From Mucor racemosus (Eukaryota; Mucoromycota; Mucoromycetes; Mucorales; Mucoraceae), in contig JAPEHQ010000005.1 of assembly GCA_027405735.1 (NCBI GenBank), positions 2,356,001-2,420,000 on the forward strand: 64,000 bases of DNA, read 5' to 3'. The translations under genes and the position numbers were made by a program. The notes below the pieces were generated by a model, which was not told the DNA's origin, made no database searches, and was given only the letters and a program-made list of their open reading frames with translations. Of this stretch, positions 1 through 13,618 are shown one piece after another. How positions within the stretch are numbered: position 1 is the stretch's first letter; each line of letters starts with the position of its first letter.

Positions 1-442
1 CTATGCTGATTCGACATGAACTTTTAAAAGAATACATATTTAATAGACTTGAAAATCTCGGCTGTTTGCAATCTTTTAATCGATTTATGCAAAATTCAAA
101 AACAATTTGCTAAATAAAAAATGTATCAACGTACCAAAACCATTGTAATTGCCATCGAAACATTATCTATCTTCAAGATTGTATGGTTTGTCTAAAAAAA
201 ATCTTCAAATGTTTATTGTATTTTAAATTTTGTTATTCTGAAACTATTCTAAATGATTTACAGTGGTATGTATCTATACTTTAATTGAAAGCAAGATAAA
301 TATATATATATATAATACAATGATTGAAAGAAAGAAGATATTAACCGAAGTATATATCTGATATGTAAATTTGGGTGTGAGTGTGAATGTGTTGAAATTA
401 ATAATAATAGTGTAAGGTTTTGGTAACGCTGTATTATTGTAT
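1..442. other. intergenic, AT-rich
   Basis: This is the 3' flank of the amino-acid transporter. It holds a short (TA)n tract around 299-314. I see no convincing coding frame or RNA gene. Confidence 0.5.
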
Positions 443-1978
443 TTAGTTGTTCTTAAAGTCCTCATTCAAGGCTTGAATGGCAGAAATAGTACCAAAGATC
501 AAACCTACTACACCAAGCAACAGAGTCAAAAAGGCTAAAATGTATTCATACCAAGGTTTTCCCTTAATTCCGGTGAGCTTATAATAAAAGACGACTGGAA
601 AGATGAACACCAAAGCACAGTTGGAAAAGGCACCCAATAAGGACATGAAATCACCAAAGAAAGGCACAAAGATAGCGATTGCAGCGATTAATACAATAAG
701 AGCACCACGGAAGATGAAACGAAGAGTCCATTCAACAAAAAATGATCTGTGTTCAGGATCAATTTTGAGCATCTTTTCAACATCGATAGCAAAAGACATC
801 AACAATAAGGGAGTAGTCAAGATAAGATGAATGGTGATGATGATAATGGATGCAAATTTGGGCCCTTTGTTGGTATTAGAAAGAGATTCGTAAATAGGTG
901 AAAGAGAAGCAGATCCATAAACATAATAACCAGGAACGGCAGCAAAGAAATAAAGAACAACACAAAAAGTAAGACCTATTGTAATGACTTTATCCCAATC
1001 TTTTCTATTACGCATAGATTGCTCAACATGAGGATACACAGGATTACCACCTAATGGTTATACAAAATGTCAATGTCACCTTTTTTTTTTTTTTTAATTT
1101 TGCGCCAAATCTGCGTATAATACTTACCAAAACTAAAGGAAATGGAACTGAGAGCAATAGGAAACATGTTCCAGATAACACCATCATGATGAGAATCAAC
1201 ATGATCAGGTGCTTCTTTAACAGCGACGCCGAGAACGATCAAAACAACAATCACAGTAGAAAGCATACCAAAGACACTCAGAAATCCCATTTCTTTTAAT
1301 GATCTGAAAAATAAGAAAGGTATAGCGACGATACAAGTACAAATGATGACCCAAATGGGAAATGTCAATTCTGCAGAACTTCCTTTTGCTACATTATGCA
1401 AGTTTAAACCAGATAAAAGCAAATAGAGTACAGGTACACCGACTAATGTGATGGCGGTAAAAAAGAAAGCTACCCAACCACCAATTACACCGAATGCAGC
1501 GGTAGCAACCTCTTGATATGATGATAAACGAGTTTTACCATCGTAATACATGGAACGAATCAACAAAATACCAGTATCTATTCCAGTATTAATAATGGAT
1601 TTATAGGATTTTGTGATCTCATACTTACAAACTGATAAAATCCAACTAAGACAGAGGATAAGAAGACCAATCCAACCACCCTGGGCTAAACCATATGGTA
1701 AACCAAGGGCACCAGTACCAGCTACAACACAAACTACGCTAAAGAAAGCAGTGAAACTGGATCCTTGCTTGGATCTATCGATACCAAATTCAATGTGGTC
1801 ATTTTCATCATGATCGTCTTCAGTGATGACTTCCTCCGAAACTACATATTTTGTATTAGTGAAATCGAAAATTATTGATCTCCTGTAGGTTACCTGGAGG
1901 AGAACCTTCTTTTTTATCACTAATTACTGATGCAGAATAGCTTGTCATTGGCTTGTTCAAATGTTGCGATTCATTCAT
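443..1978 (-). CDS. vacuolar amino-acid transporter, AVT/AAAP family
   Basis: The three-exon model is 1894..1978, 1128..1841 and 443..1050, with introns of 52 and 77 bp, giving 468 aa. All junctions are GT-AG and keep phase. The second junction rebuilds SFSFGGNPVYPHVEQSM, a motif typical of this family. An acidic N-terminal tail of about 55 residues (EDDHDENDHIEFG) precedes the first membrane segment, VVAGTGALGLPYGLAQGGW, the usual first helix of AAAP carriers. About ten hydrophobic segments follow, and the protein ends in a short polar tail. Family members move neutral amino acids across the fungal vacuolar membrane by proton exchange. Length and tail fit Avt1/Avt3-like proteins, but the subtype and substrate cannot be read from the sequence. 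The ATG at 1978 is chosen because it opens exon 1 in frame. Confidence 0.9.
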
Positions 1979-2605
1979 CTTTCTATATTAAATGAGAAAG
2001 AAATGAGGGAGAAAAAGGTGAATGATTAAAATTTTTCTGTTCGTTCCCGTTCAAGTGTGCCGGGGAAAATGTTGGTTCTTCCTTATTTATGGTAAACGTT
2101 AAAAGAAGAAAATGCTTCCAAGCGGAGACATGTTATGTTTATGAGACACCATTGAATTTTAGGACATCCATTTCCCCGATTCTAATCTCAAATAGAACAA
2201 AAAGATTTTTTTTGATTGGATCTTGCTTTGGTTTGATTACTGGTGAGAATTTAACAGTATTCGATATACATATATCCAAAATGAACATGTATTGAAATAT
2301 CAACCAATAGCTTGATTTATGCTACAAACATTACTGATTGACAACCGAAAAAAAATAAGACTAGTTGTGTTTATGGTAGCACCAACTTTTTTTTTTTTTC
2401 TTGATCCACCAAGTTCTCTTAACTGCGTAAGACCATTCATATTTTAAAATTCCAGATTTACATATGAAAAGCAATATTAACCGTCTATCTGTACTTTGGA
2501 TAACTTATTATTTCATAATATTTGGTCAAAAGGTCATAATATTCTACACTACATTGGTAGGCCTTTTCATTCGACCGAAGCGTGGAAAAATGTAACCAAA
2601 TATGA

Positions 2606-2926
2606 TTGAATGACAGCATATCACTAAATTCCAAATTACGTTTAACCGTACACCAATTTCAGTTGCACACTTTCAAATTATTATTTTGCTCACAATCTGG
2701 TTTTATTGAGCAATTTTGGTCTGTTGTAAAGAGTAAACTGAAAAGGGAAAAACTTTTGGAAACCGAAACTCTTAATACGAGGATCACTGAAGCCTGTCAG
2801 AGTGTTCTTTTTAGTGACCTGGAGGGTTTCTGTCGCTATTCATCCTCGAAGTTTGAAGCTTGTTTCAATAAAGAAACAAATTTGAGAATGTGTGATATAA
2901 TTTTTATTATAAATTCGCAGGTGTAA
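2606..2926 (+). pseudogene. decayed Tc1/mariner-like transposase C-terminus
   Basis: The frame contains IEQFWSVVKSKLKR, matching the NPIEQFW block that carries the last acidic catalytic residue in Tc1/mariner-type DDE transposases. A conserved-looking helical tail follows (ETETLNTRITEACQSV and SDLEGFCRYSSSKF). The expected upstream YSP-x-LNP part is degenerate and no N-terminal DNA-binding half or first catalytic Asp is visible, so this is a dead 3' fragment. I could not define terminal inverted repeats around it. Confidence 0.65.
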
Positions 2927-2955
2927 AACTTCATGTGTGATAGAAGCTAATATGA

Positions 2956-3282
2956 TTACATATTTTGAAACTCTTCGAGGTATCGTATCTTATTTTGTAG
3001 CTTTGAGATTTCCTCTGATAATCTTTCCATTTCCTGTACTTTTCTTTTTAGCGTTTTTGTTAATTTAAGTTTTACATTCTCAATATCAATATCAATATCC
3101 AAGTCATCATTAGTTGTACTAGCATTGGTTTTAGCATTGGTAGTGGTATTGATGTTGGTATTGGCATTTGTAGTAGTATTGGTATCCAGTTCACCATCAG
3201 ATATACTTGCTGCGGCGTTAAGATTGGCAGTAGTATCGACTGAAATCAAGTAACAATGAGATTGACACAGATGTTCCACCAA
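2956..3282 (-). CDS. hypothetical coiled-coil fragment, T/N-rich
   Basis: I do not recognise this ORF. It reads a low-complexity T/N repeat (TTTNANTNINTTTNAKTN), an acidic DIDIDIE stretch and then a clear heptad-like segment (KRKVQEMERLSEEISKLQNK) ending EFQNM and stop. No ATG opens the frame: the first codons are TTG and GTG. A possible acceptor (TTGATTTCAG, exon from about 3239) suggests a last exon of a spliced gene, but I found no upstream exon that keeps phase. It may be a broken gene. Confidence 0.3.
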   Translation of the reverse strand: MVEHLCQSHCYLISVDTTANLNAAASISDGELDTNTTTNANTNINTTTNAKTNASTTNDDLDIDIDIENVKLKLTKTLKRKVQEMERLSEEISKLQNKIRYLEEFQNM

Positions 3283-3522
3283 CAGTCTGTTAACCGCGTA
3301 TATGACACTGATTTAATATACATTACTGTTAAGCTGACAATATAACTATAACTACACGATGGTACTCAATCAAACAATTCATAGTGTACGAACCTATACT
3401 GCATTCAGATAAACGGGCTTATATAACATTCCCATCATCTTCAGTCTACCACATCCACTGGTTCATATTAAATCATCTCAACATCTACTATTTGATTCAC
3501 ATCATCTTTATTTCTTAAAATG

Positions 3523-3780
3523 TCAACTTGCACTCAAAACAGTAATATCATTTCCATGCTTTTTATAGTAATTGACTGGTCCAGCTGAGGCGGTAGCCTT
3601 CTTCTTGGGAGTCTTGGGAGCCTTTGCTTCTTCAGGCGGTTTGAAATCCAGGTAACTGTCGAAATCTACGGCATCAGCTAAAGGATAGCCCTCATTATCT
3701 ACATCCATCAAGACTGGCTCTCTGCCATACTCATCCACGGCATTTCCATGCCCGTCTTCTTGATAGAATTGAAAGTTCAT
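3523..3780 (-). CDS. hypothetical acidic small protein, 85 aa
   Basis: This is a single open frame from ATG at 3780. It has an acidic N-terminal two thirds (DEYGREPVLMDVDNEGYPL) and a basic, proline-lysine patch (APKTPKKKAT) before the end. There is no signal peptide, membrane segment or known motif. Its composition is unlike random translation of this AT-rich DNA, which supports coding, but I cannot assign a function. Confidence 0.45.
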   Translation of the reverse strand: MNFQFYQEDGHGNAVDEYGREPVLMDVDNEGYPLADAVDFDSYLDFKPPEEAKAPKTPKKKATASAGPVNYYKKHGNDITVLSAS

Positions 3781-5017
3781 TGGATTATGTATTTCTCAAA
3801 ATTGTGCAAAAATAAAACCAGATTGTGAGCAAAAAAATAATTTGAAAGTGTGCAAATAATATCTGAAATTAGTGTATACTAAATATTTAAAAAATACTGT
3901 ACCTGCCTCCCATCATCGAGATCTCTTCATCAGCTCATCAGACACGCAAAATTTGTATGCCGATCCCTTTTTTGATGATCTTCAAAGGATTTTTTCTGCA
4001 TTATCCAAAAACTATATTTTACAAAACACTGTTTGCATTACACTTTGAGCATATCCATCTCTTGCTGGCATTTTTTTTTTTTCTATTTTAAATGATTAGA
4101 ATTGACATTGAAATGCGTATTACATTGGCAGCACAAAAAATCGAAATACCCTCCGAATCAAAGCAATTTCTAATAATAAATACAAATAAAAATCAGGGTG
4201 TATATTTCATGTGTTGATCGCTAATTTTGTATGATTTTAATTGAAAATTATAGCATTTTGATTTGCGGGAAAATCCTTTAAAGAATGCAATCCATTTCTT
4301 GGATATACCGTATACCAAAATCCTGGTATAATTTTATACTAAGAATAAAGACTTCTTACATCTACTTGTATGCACCACACTCTCCTCTCTCTTTTTTTTT
4401 TATTATAACAAACTAGTATTTCAAAAAATACGGATTATATACGGAAAAAGATGTATACGACAATAGGTAAGTCTTTCCATATATCTTGCATTTCTATTGT
4501 ATATGATACATAATAAAAGAGAAAAACTAGAAGGTCCACAAGATAGCCATCTCTTTTAGATTATGTATATTTATGCATAAATTTAACTATAAAACAATAA
4601 AATAGAATAGACTTCTGTAATGCACATGCACCTCTTCTTTTAATAGTAAATTCAATTTTAAAACTATCTTTCTATCCCTTGATACTTTCCTCCTTGTTAT
4701 TTTTATTATTTCTTTATTTAATATACAAAACAAGAGATTTTGCATTATTATTATTGTATGAAAATGATGTTTAATGATTGTTCAAGTTTTTTGTTGTGTT
4801 GTTATTGTTGCAGTTGTTGTTGACAACAAGGCTTTCTTTTTTTATTAATTATAGTGTTATTAGTATGATGGTAAAAATAGATATAGAAAAAAAAATACAA
4901 CAATCATTTATATGAACAATCTATTATGTTTAAATAATACTACTCCTATTTATATAATAACGTTTTTCTCTTGTCGCAAGTCAAAAGAAAACCCCCTTGA
5001 TATTGTATATATTATAT
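3781..5017. other. intergenic, no gene seen
   Basis: AT-rich sequence with short homopolymer runs, lying downstream of the Q-rich gene. I see no coding frame, RNA gene or clear repeat. Confidence 0.45.
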
Positions 5018-6627
5018 TTATTGTTGTTGGTATTGCTGTTGTTGTTGAGAGAATGAAATAGGTGTAGTTGAACGTTGTTGCTGTTGTTTGTTATTCGTAT
5101 GAGTTGACATTGCGCTTCCAGGTCTAGTAATAGTAGTTTGTTGAGGTGGTTGAGATATCATTGAGGTATATAAGTTACCATTACTCATATAGTTGGGTAA
5201 TTGATAGAAAGGCTGTTGTGCTGAATACATGTTATGATTCATTGGTGGTACAGAAGACCTGCCATTACTGTAATAATCATACATGGAAGGAAGAGCAGGA
5301 GTATATCCATAAGGTGATGGTTGTTGATGAAGAACTTGTCTATTGTTGTTGTTATTGCTGTACTTTTTAGTATTAGTAGTAGGTACAGGTGAGTTCATAT
5401 ATTGTTGTTGTTGATGAATCTGCTGCTGTTGTTGCTGTTGTTTTTGTTGCTGTTGTTGTTGAATTTGTTGAAAATTGATATTATGTGTACCTGGTTCAGG
5501 TAATTTACCTAATAATCCTTCGATTTTAACTTTTCCTGGATTCATTTTTGGTTTTTGGCGTTTAGCCTCGGCTTTCTCTTGTTCTCTTTGAATCAGAAGA
5601 TCCATGCCTGACATTGTAGTCATGCGTTGTTGTTGTTGTTGTTGTTGTTGTTGTTGCTGCTGCTGCTGCTGTTGTGATTGCTGCAATGGTTGCTGCTTTT
5701 GATTTCTAGGCTGCATAGAAGTATTAGATACATATTGATGTTGAAGATATTGGAATTGAGCCAAATGCTGTTGCTGTTGTTGATATTGTTGATATTGATG
5801 CATATGATGTATTGTAGGGGGTACATCTAAATTGTTAGAAGCATGTCTCAAGTGTTGACCAATTACTTCATCATCATCATCTTCTTCTTTTTCTTCGTCT
5901 TTATCTTTTTTTAATCTTGTTAAATCATCAGTTGAAATTGAACGATGATTATTAGCAGCAAGCGAGGAACTATGGTTGCTATTTGTACTGCCATCGGAAT
6001 GCTGCATGAATAAATGTTGACTTGGATGTTGTTCAAATTGCTGAGGTAAAGTCGGTGCAGATCTATTGATTCTATAAGGTAAACTGACATTCAATGGTCT
6101 TCTCATAGATTGATGAATAGGCAATAATTCATCTTCATCTTCATCTTCATCATCATCACCATCATCATCATCTAACATTTTGTGTTATTGAATAATATGC
6201 TTACATGTTTACTCCGATAAACGAGGAGAATTTAAAGTATATAGCATATGTAGAAAAAAAAAACCAAGGGGATGCCTACCTGTATTATCTTCTTCATCAC
6301 TTGGTAATGGGATTGTAGATTTTGGCTTTGTAATAATAGCCTTTTGTTTGGTATATTTCTTTGTTTTGGTCTTTGAAATGCTTTCTTGGTCACTGTTCTC
6401 TGATGAATAAATGGCCTCATCTTCATCTTCATCTTCATCATCACTGGGCATAATTTGAAGGTTGCGGTTACTAGTTCTTTGATGATGGCCTTTTTTTTAT
6501 ATATGTAAGAGAAATATACTTTTTAGGATTTTCAAACTTTAAACAAACCAGTTAACCATGCTTGATGAGGCGAGGAATTGAAATTTATGCGATCAAAGCT
6601 TTCAGTAATATTTTCTACGGTAGACAT
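5018..6627 (-). CDS. Q-rich acidic protein of unknown function
   Basis: Three exons (6549..6627, 6280..6489, 5018..6171) join in phase to give 480 aa. The second acceptor is the TTAG that directly precedes the (GAT)n run, so the ATG visible just before it is intronic. The N-terminus reads MSTVENITESFDRINFNSSP. Two acidic D/E blocks flank intron 2, followed by H- and Q-rich stretches with several polyQ runs, and a Q-rich C-terminus. One non-repetitive island (SGMDLLIQREQEKAEAKRQK, then NPGKVKIEGLLGKLPEPGTH) looks conserved and could be a short functional motif. No folded domain is recognised. Composition resembles transcriptional or mRNA-decay cofactors, which is only an inference. It is divergent with the SRPK gene, 399 bp apart. 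Confidence 0.75.
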
Positions 6628-7026
6628 TTCAAATGAAAAGTTTGGAGAGAGAAAAAGAAAAAAAAGTGATTCTTTATTTGACATTGCCTTTATTTTTATA
6701 TTGTTCTTTTTTTATTATTATCCACATTTTATTTAAACAAATAAAAGACTCCTTAAAGAAACAGAAAGAGTGAAATAGTAGTTAAAAATAGATTGTATTG
6801 AGCGTGTCGCATAACAAACGCCACCCTTAGCAAAATCCAATTTTTCAATAGGAGAAAACGTGCTGTAGATTATCGAAAAACTGTCCTCTGATAATTTAAT
6901 GTGGCTTACTATATATAAAGGCATAACATAATCCATTTCAATAAAACTTCTTGATTGTCCCCTCTCACAAACAGAATAAAGCTATTTTTTGATATATAAA
7001 AAGTGTATTCTTCTTACATTCAGATC
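6628..7026. promoter_or_regulatory. shared upstream region of Q-rich gene and SRPK gene
   Basis: A 399 bp gap separates two divergently transcribed start codons, so it should hold both promoters. A [12 protein letters not shown] stretch lies near 6911-6919 and another A/T-rich box near 6993-7000, just before the kinase start. No specific operator is recognised. Confidence 0.45.
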
Positions 7027-8960
<1,934 letters not shown>

Positions 8961-9729
8961 CATATGTAATATAACTTTTGCTTTTCATCATCCACAATTT
9001 TAATCTGTATATTACACATAAAAAAAAAAAAAGGCTATCTAAATTCGCTATAAACTACCTTATCATCCTTTTTTTTTTAATACATATATACGGTATATAT
9101 TTACAATGATAAAATTTTGTTATTACTCTGTTTCCATTTGATAAAGATTTGAGAGAGTATATGTTTAATCATTGTGGCCATATCTTTATTTCTGATCGGT
9201 ATAAGCATTACTCGGATCAAATTCCTACATAAATTGCTTACAAACGAATCTTTTAATGCAAGATACGATAACATTTGGCATCTTCATGCTGCAGAGCCTA
9301 TGGTCTTTATCGAACTGAATTTAGGCAGATATTTACAGTCAATTCCAGTCAATTTACTGCTAAAACTTGGGTGAAACTTGACTGCAAAATCACTTGCCAC
9401 AGTTTTAATTACGCATCAAAATAACACTCACTTATGAAATTTAAGAGTTTCCATGTATAATAAACAAATTTCAGAATATGCCTTGAATGAGCACTGCTAG
9501 AATAGAATTATAAATCTTTACTGATAATACAGGAAAGCGATTCAAAAAGGTTATCACTGGATTTAAACATGGCATTTTGGCCCAATCAATTATGCTCCCC
9601 TGAGCTTAAGAAAGTTGTGTAATATGTTTGTGTGATACCTTTTTTTTTCCAGATGTATAATTCTAGGCCATAGCAACTTGATAATACATTCTTAAAAACA
9701 TTTAAATAAAATAAAATATACTAAAATAC

Positions 9730-10330
9730 TACTTAAACCCCTCTGGATCACCAAATTTGGTCTATTTCAGCTCTTTCAATGCTTTATTTTGCAGATTTTC
9801 GGCCATTTCCAATGCCAGAAAGTATACCAAACAGTTGCTATCGTTTCATAGATTCATTTTGATGCAAATTTATAAAGTTTTGTAGACTTTTTTTTCAGCT
9901 CAATTTTTCCCTTATGATACCTCATCCAAAAACTCAATTTCGACAAAATTCGATTTTTGAAGCAAAAAACGGAACTTTTTACTAAGATAAATATCAGAGA
10001 CATATGACCTAAATAACAATCTCCATCTACTGGCAGCGTTTATTTAAAGCTTGCAAATCAAATTTTTTGACTTTTCCTGAAAAAATTAAAATTATACATT
10101 ATTGCTATTATCCAAGAATTTTGTAGAAAAATTCTGAAAACAAAAATTACGATCGTATAGAGCGTTATTGATTGCATGTTTTGCATTAATACATTTTTAG
10201 GTTTCAATCATACATTTTGGGTTATAAAAATTCTTTAAAGATTATATTTTTTCCCAAAATGGCAAAATAGAACAAAAATGAATCCAGCTTCCAATTCGTA
10301 TTTCAGGTCCCGCCGCCACTGTAATTTTCA
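9730..10330 (-). repeat. degenerate relative of the ~1.1 kb repeat family
   Basis: It shares the recurring core AATTTTTCCCTTATGATACC (near 9903), then CTCATCC, and poly-T flanks seen in the copies at 29 and 43 kb. The remaining similarity is weak by eye, and the borders are approximate. Confidence 0.35.
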
Positions 10331-11390
10331 ATGTTTTTCAATGTTTTTGATCGTTATCGAAGAATTAGGCATTAATAAACCTATAAAATAAATTTAGTAG
10401 TAGATGAATTAAAGTGACAGACACAAAGCAAGATAATAGAGCAGAATTTTTACAAATATCTTGATTTCCCCTAATTTTAGCGTTAGTTTTATGCATCATA
10501 GAATATATGGTTGTAATTTGTATTTTGCAGTACTTACAAGGAACGTTAGAATATACATAAGAGATTTATATATTCAGATGAAATTTAACAGGCTTAAATT
10601 GCCTATAATGTTGATTGATGCGTATTTTCAGTCGTGTGCTCGTTTGCAGAAACCAGTTTTATAAATTTTACCCCACAATTGAATTTAAATAGAAAAAAAA
10701 AACGTAACCTAATGTATTCTGATTTTAATACTTTGACACGGCCAAATTTGATGTAAGAGGCATCATATTTCATAAACTCGGTTGTATATATAGCCTTCTG
10801 ATGTAGCCAACTCAATTAGATGGGTTTCTCCTAACGATTACTGTGTTGTGAATGAGTGGCTTTCCTTCATAAGTCTTCAGAATATTCGTGTACCCTTTTT
10901 GAAACGACAGTAAGCAAATCTCCCCTTTTTTAATCATAAATCAAGAAAAATAAAAGTATGAATGTTTGGTTTACAGAAGGCCCATTGATATATACCGTGG
11001 CAATATGCACATAGGTTTACAGCAAATTTCATGTAGAATCAAATAGTGTCAATTTAAGGTCCAAAAGTAAAAGGTAGCTAGATTGAAGCTTAAAAAAAAC
11101 AATGGAGCTAGTCTGTGGGTATTTTTACTACGCCAAAATCAATATAAAAAAGAAACGCCCTTTGCAGCAAAAGGTTCAATGGCCCCAAAAGGTATTATAT
11201 CCACATGAAAAGATTTACAACCTCTCTCTTTTGGGTATATCCCGCAAGTGGTAGAGAGTACATGGTTTTTGATAGTTCGATTACTATTTAGTATCCAGTA
11301 AGTGTACAAACAAACAAATAAAGAAGCCTGTATTCTAACGAGTTCTATTTTATTTTAGCTCTCGTCTTCCCATAGCTGGTGGGAACATAT

Positions 11391-11468
11391 GAACTCTCAC
11401 TTTCTCGTAGTTGTTCCTGTTAGTATCATTGTGGATCTAATTCACTTTGAGAAGCCAAGAAGAGTTCA
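11391..11468 (+). repeat. 78 bp direct repeat, left copy
   Basis: It begins GAACTCTCACTTTCTCGTAG and ends AGAGTTCA. It matches 11678-11755 closely over its whole length, 287 bp away in the same orientation. It could be a pair of short terminal repeats or a tandem duplication remnant. The 209 bp between them has no recognised content. Confidence 0.7.
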
Positions 11469-11677
11469 ATTGGTCTCTGTAATGGAGAGCCGGACTTAGT
11501 GGTTTCAAAGTAGTTTTGCTTGAACGGTGGGCCTTTAGCTCATCCGAGAGGTACTTCCACATCACTTGCTGTCTTGAAATGCTAGCTTTCGCGCATGCTT
11601 TGAAATAGTAAATTCGGGGCTTCTCTATAAAGTTATCATCTATATCCACCTTGATTTTTTTTTTTTTGGAAACAGAC

Positions 11678-11755
11678 GAACTCTCACTTTCTCGTGGTTG
11701 TTTCTATTAGTATCATTGTAAACTCTATTCACTTTGATAAGCTAAGGAGAGTTCA
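11678..11755 (+). repeat. 78 bp direct repeat, right copy
   Basis: Partner of 11391-11468. It begins GAACTCTCACTTTCTCGTGG and ends AGAGTTCA, with scattered substitutions from the left copy. Confidence 0.7.
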
Positions 11756-12481
11756 TTTTTTAGAAATTATATAAATGAAAAATCATTTTTAATAATAAAA
11801 TTTGTCTTTGTATATTGCCTTGTTATCAAATGTATCATCCTTTAATTAAGTATAAAGCAAAGATTGCCTTCATCATTTGCCAGTACTATTCCTGACAAAA
11901 CATTGCTTGATATACGCCTCGTCTTATTTATTCAAAACCTAGGTATGCATGTGAATATTTATTGAAGGATTCACTTATTCAATCAATGCTCCCAATAAAA
12001 CTGGTTTTGAATATTTCACCCATAGAGCAATGAAACTGTTGTTATCAGTTGTCGGTATTTGTACCGAGATAACGAATTTGTTTCAAAATAGCACCTGTAG
12101 AAGAGAATTAGACTAAAAAAAGCAGGATGATCACTTGCATCAAGTTACCTCGGCATAAATGTAATTGAGATGCTTTGTTTATAAAACGCCAATGAATGAT
12201 AGACTATCTGCATTTGTTAATTTATGCATATTTTAAAAATAAACCTATTCGAAAAAAGAGACAAACCAGAAAATTGGCTTTAGAGGAATTGCGAAGCTTT
12301 TTTTTTACTGAAATAAATAAAACAAGAGACAAGAAAACTATGTACAAATAGATAGAAACGAAAAGCTTAACAACGTATTATTAAATATTACATGTATAAA
12401 TTTTCAAATAACAAAAGAAAAAGAGCGTATAATGGTATTGATGTAAATGCTTCCTGGTTATTATGCGATTTTTTGTGTGAT

Positions 12482-13618
12482 TTACAGCTTGGAGTCATCA
12501 GTAATGAATGAGATGCCCTTAACGATATTGCTTTTTAACTCGGGAATAGCAGAAGTTAAAAGTCGATATTCAAATTTAGACATCTTACCAATAGGTAAAA
12601 TACGTTGAACACCTTCACGACCGAATTCAAGAGGAACCGAGAAATACTCCATCTCTTCACCGGCAATACGATGAACAGATTGAGCGCCTTCAGGATCAGA
12701 AGCAAGATTGACATAAGCACATTCAATACGAGTAACGCCGTTAAAGACAGATTCAACCAAATTAAGAGTAAAACGAGCACCAGCATAAGCCATAGACAAA
12801 GTAGCGCTACCAGCACCGTTTTTGGCTTTAACCACCTCATCACCGGCAAATTGGATACGTTTAGTAAGATCTTCCAATTGCTTTTCAGATAATTTATCTG
12901 TACCAGGAACTTGAGATAAAAGAGGGATGATAGTAACACCACTATGTCCACCTACAACAGGAACATTTACTTGTCTAGGATTTGCTTCCAAGAGTTCTGA
13001 CAAAAAGGTAGAAGAACGAACAAGATCTAATGTAGTAACACCAAAGATTTTGCGAGGGTTATATACATCATATTTTTTGAAAACTTCAGCCACGATAGCA
13101 ACTGTTGAGTTTACAGGATTTGAAATAATACACATGAGAGCATTGGGAGCATAATTTGCTGCTGCAACAGCAAGATCTCTAACAATACCAGCATTGATTT
13201 TGAAGAGATCATCTCTTGACATACCAGGTTTTCTGGGTACACCTGCTGGGATAACAACTATACATAAAGATAATCTCATTTAACATTGCTGTTTCTGGAT
13301 TAAGTAATCTACAAATCTAAATTACCAATATCGGCATCTTTGATGGCTTCTTCTAATTCGAGGGGACCAACATGGCCAGTGACCTTGCTGCTAGTGTCGA
13401 TATGACTAATGATAAGATATAATCAGATAAAGTTCATTTTTATAATCCCTTGGTTTCCAAGTATAGGAATTGTAACGTTACCTAAGGTCTGCAGCGACAC
13501 CATGAGCATTTACAATATCGTATAAGGCGAGGTGAGAAATGAGATTGGATTGTTTCAATAAGAGAGAAAGTGGTTGACCGATGCCACCTGAGGCACCACA
13601 AACAGTAACTTTGACCAT
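12482..13618 (-). CDS. malate dehydrogenase, predicted peroxisomal (PTS1)
   Basis: Three exons (13482..13618, 13326..13405, 12482..13257; introns of 76 and 68 bp) give 330 aa, the usual size. The NAD-binding motif [11 protein letters not shown] is at residues 8-18. The substrate loop [12 protein letters not shown], the SNPVNS block and the catalytic GGHSG all follow in order. The enzyme interconverts malate and oxaloacetate with NAD. The protein starts directly at [12 protein letters not shown] with no mitochondrial leader, and ends DDSKL, so the last three residues are the canonical PTS1 signal SKL, as in yeast Mdh3. A role in the glyoxylate cycle or in NADH shuttling for beta-oxidation is inferred from this. 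A separate mitochondrial MDH would be expected elsewhere in the genome. Confidence 0.95.

Larger units (their letters stand above)
8961..12481. other. gene-poor gap with degenerate repeats
   Basis: No intact gene is seen. About 9730-10330 resembles a decayed member of the ~1.1 kb repeat family listed below. A 78 bp direct repeat lies at 11391-11468 and 11678-11755. The short open frames here look random or repeat-derived. Confidence 0.5.
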
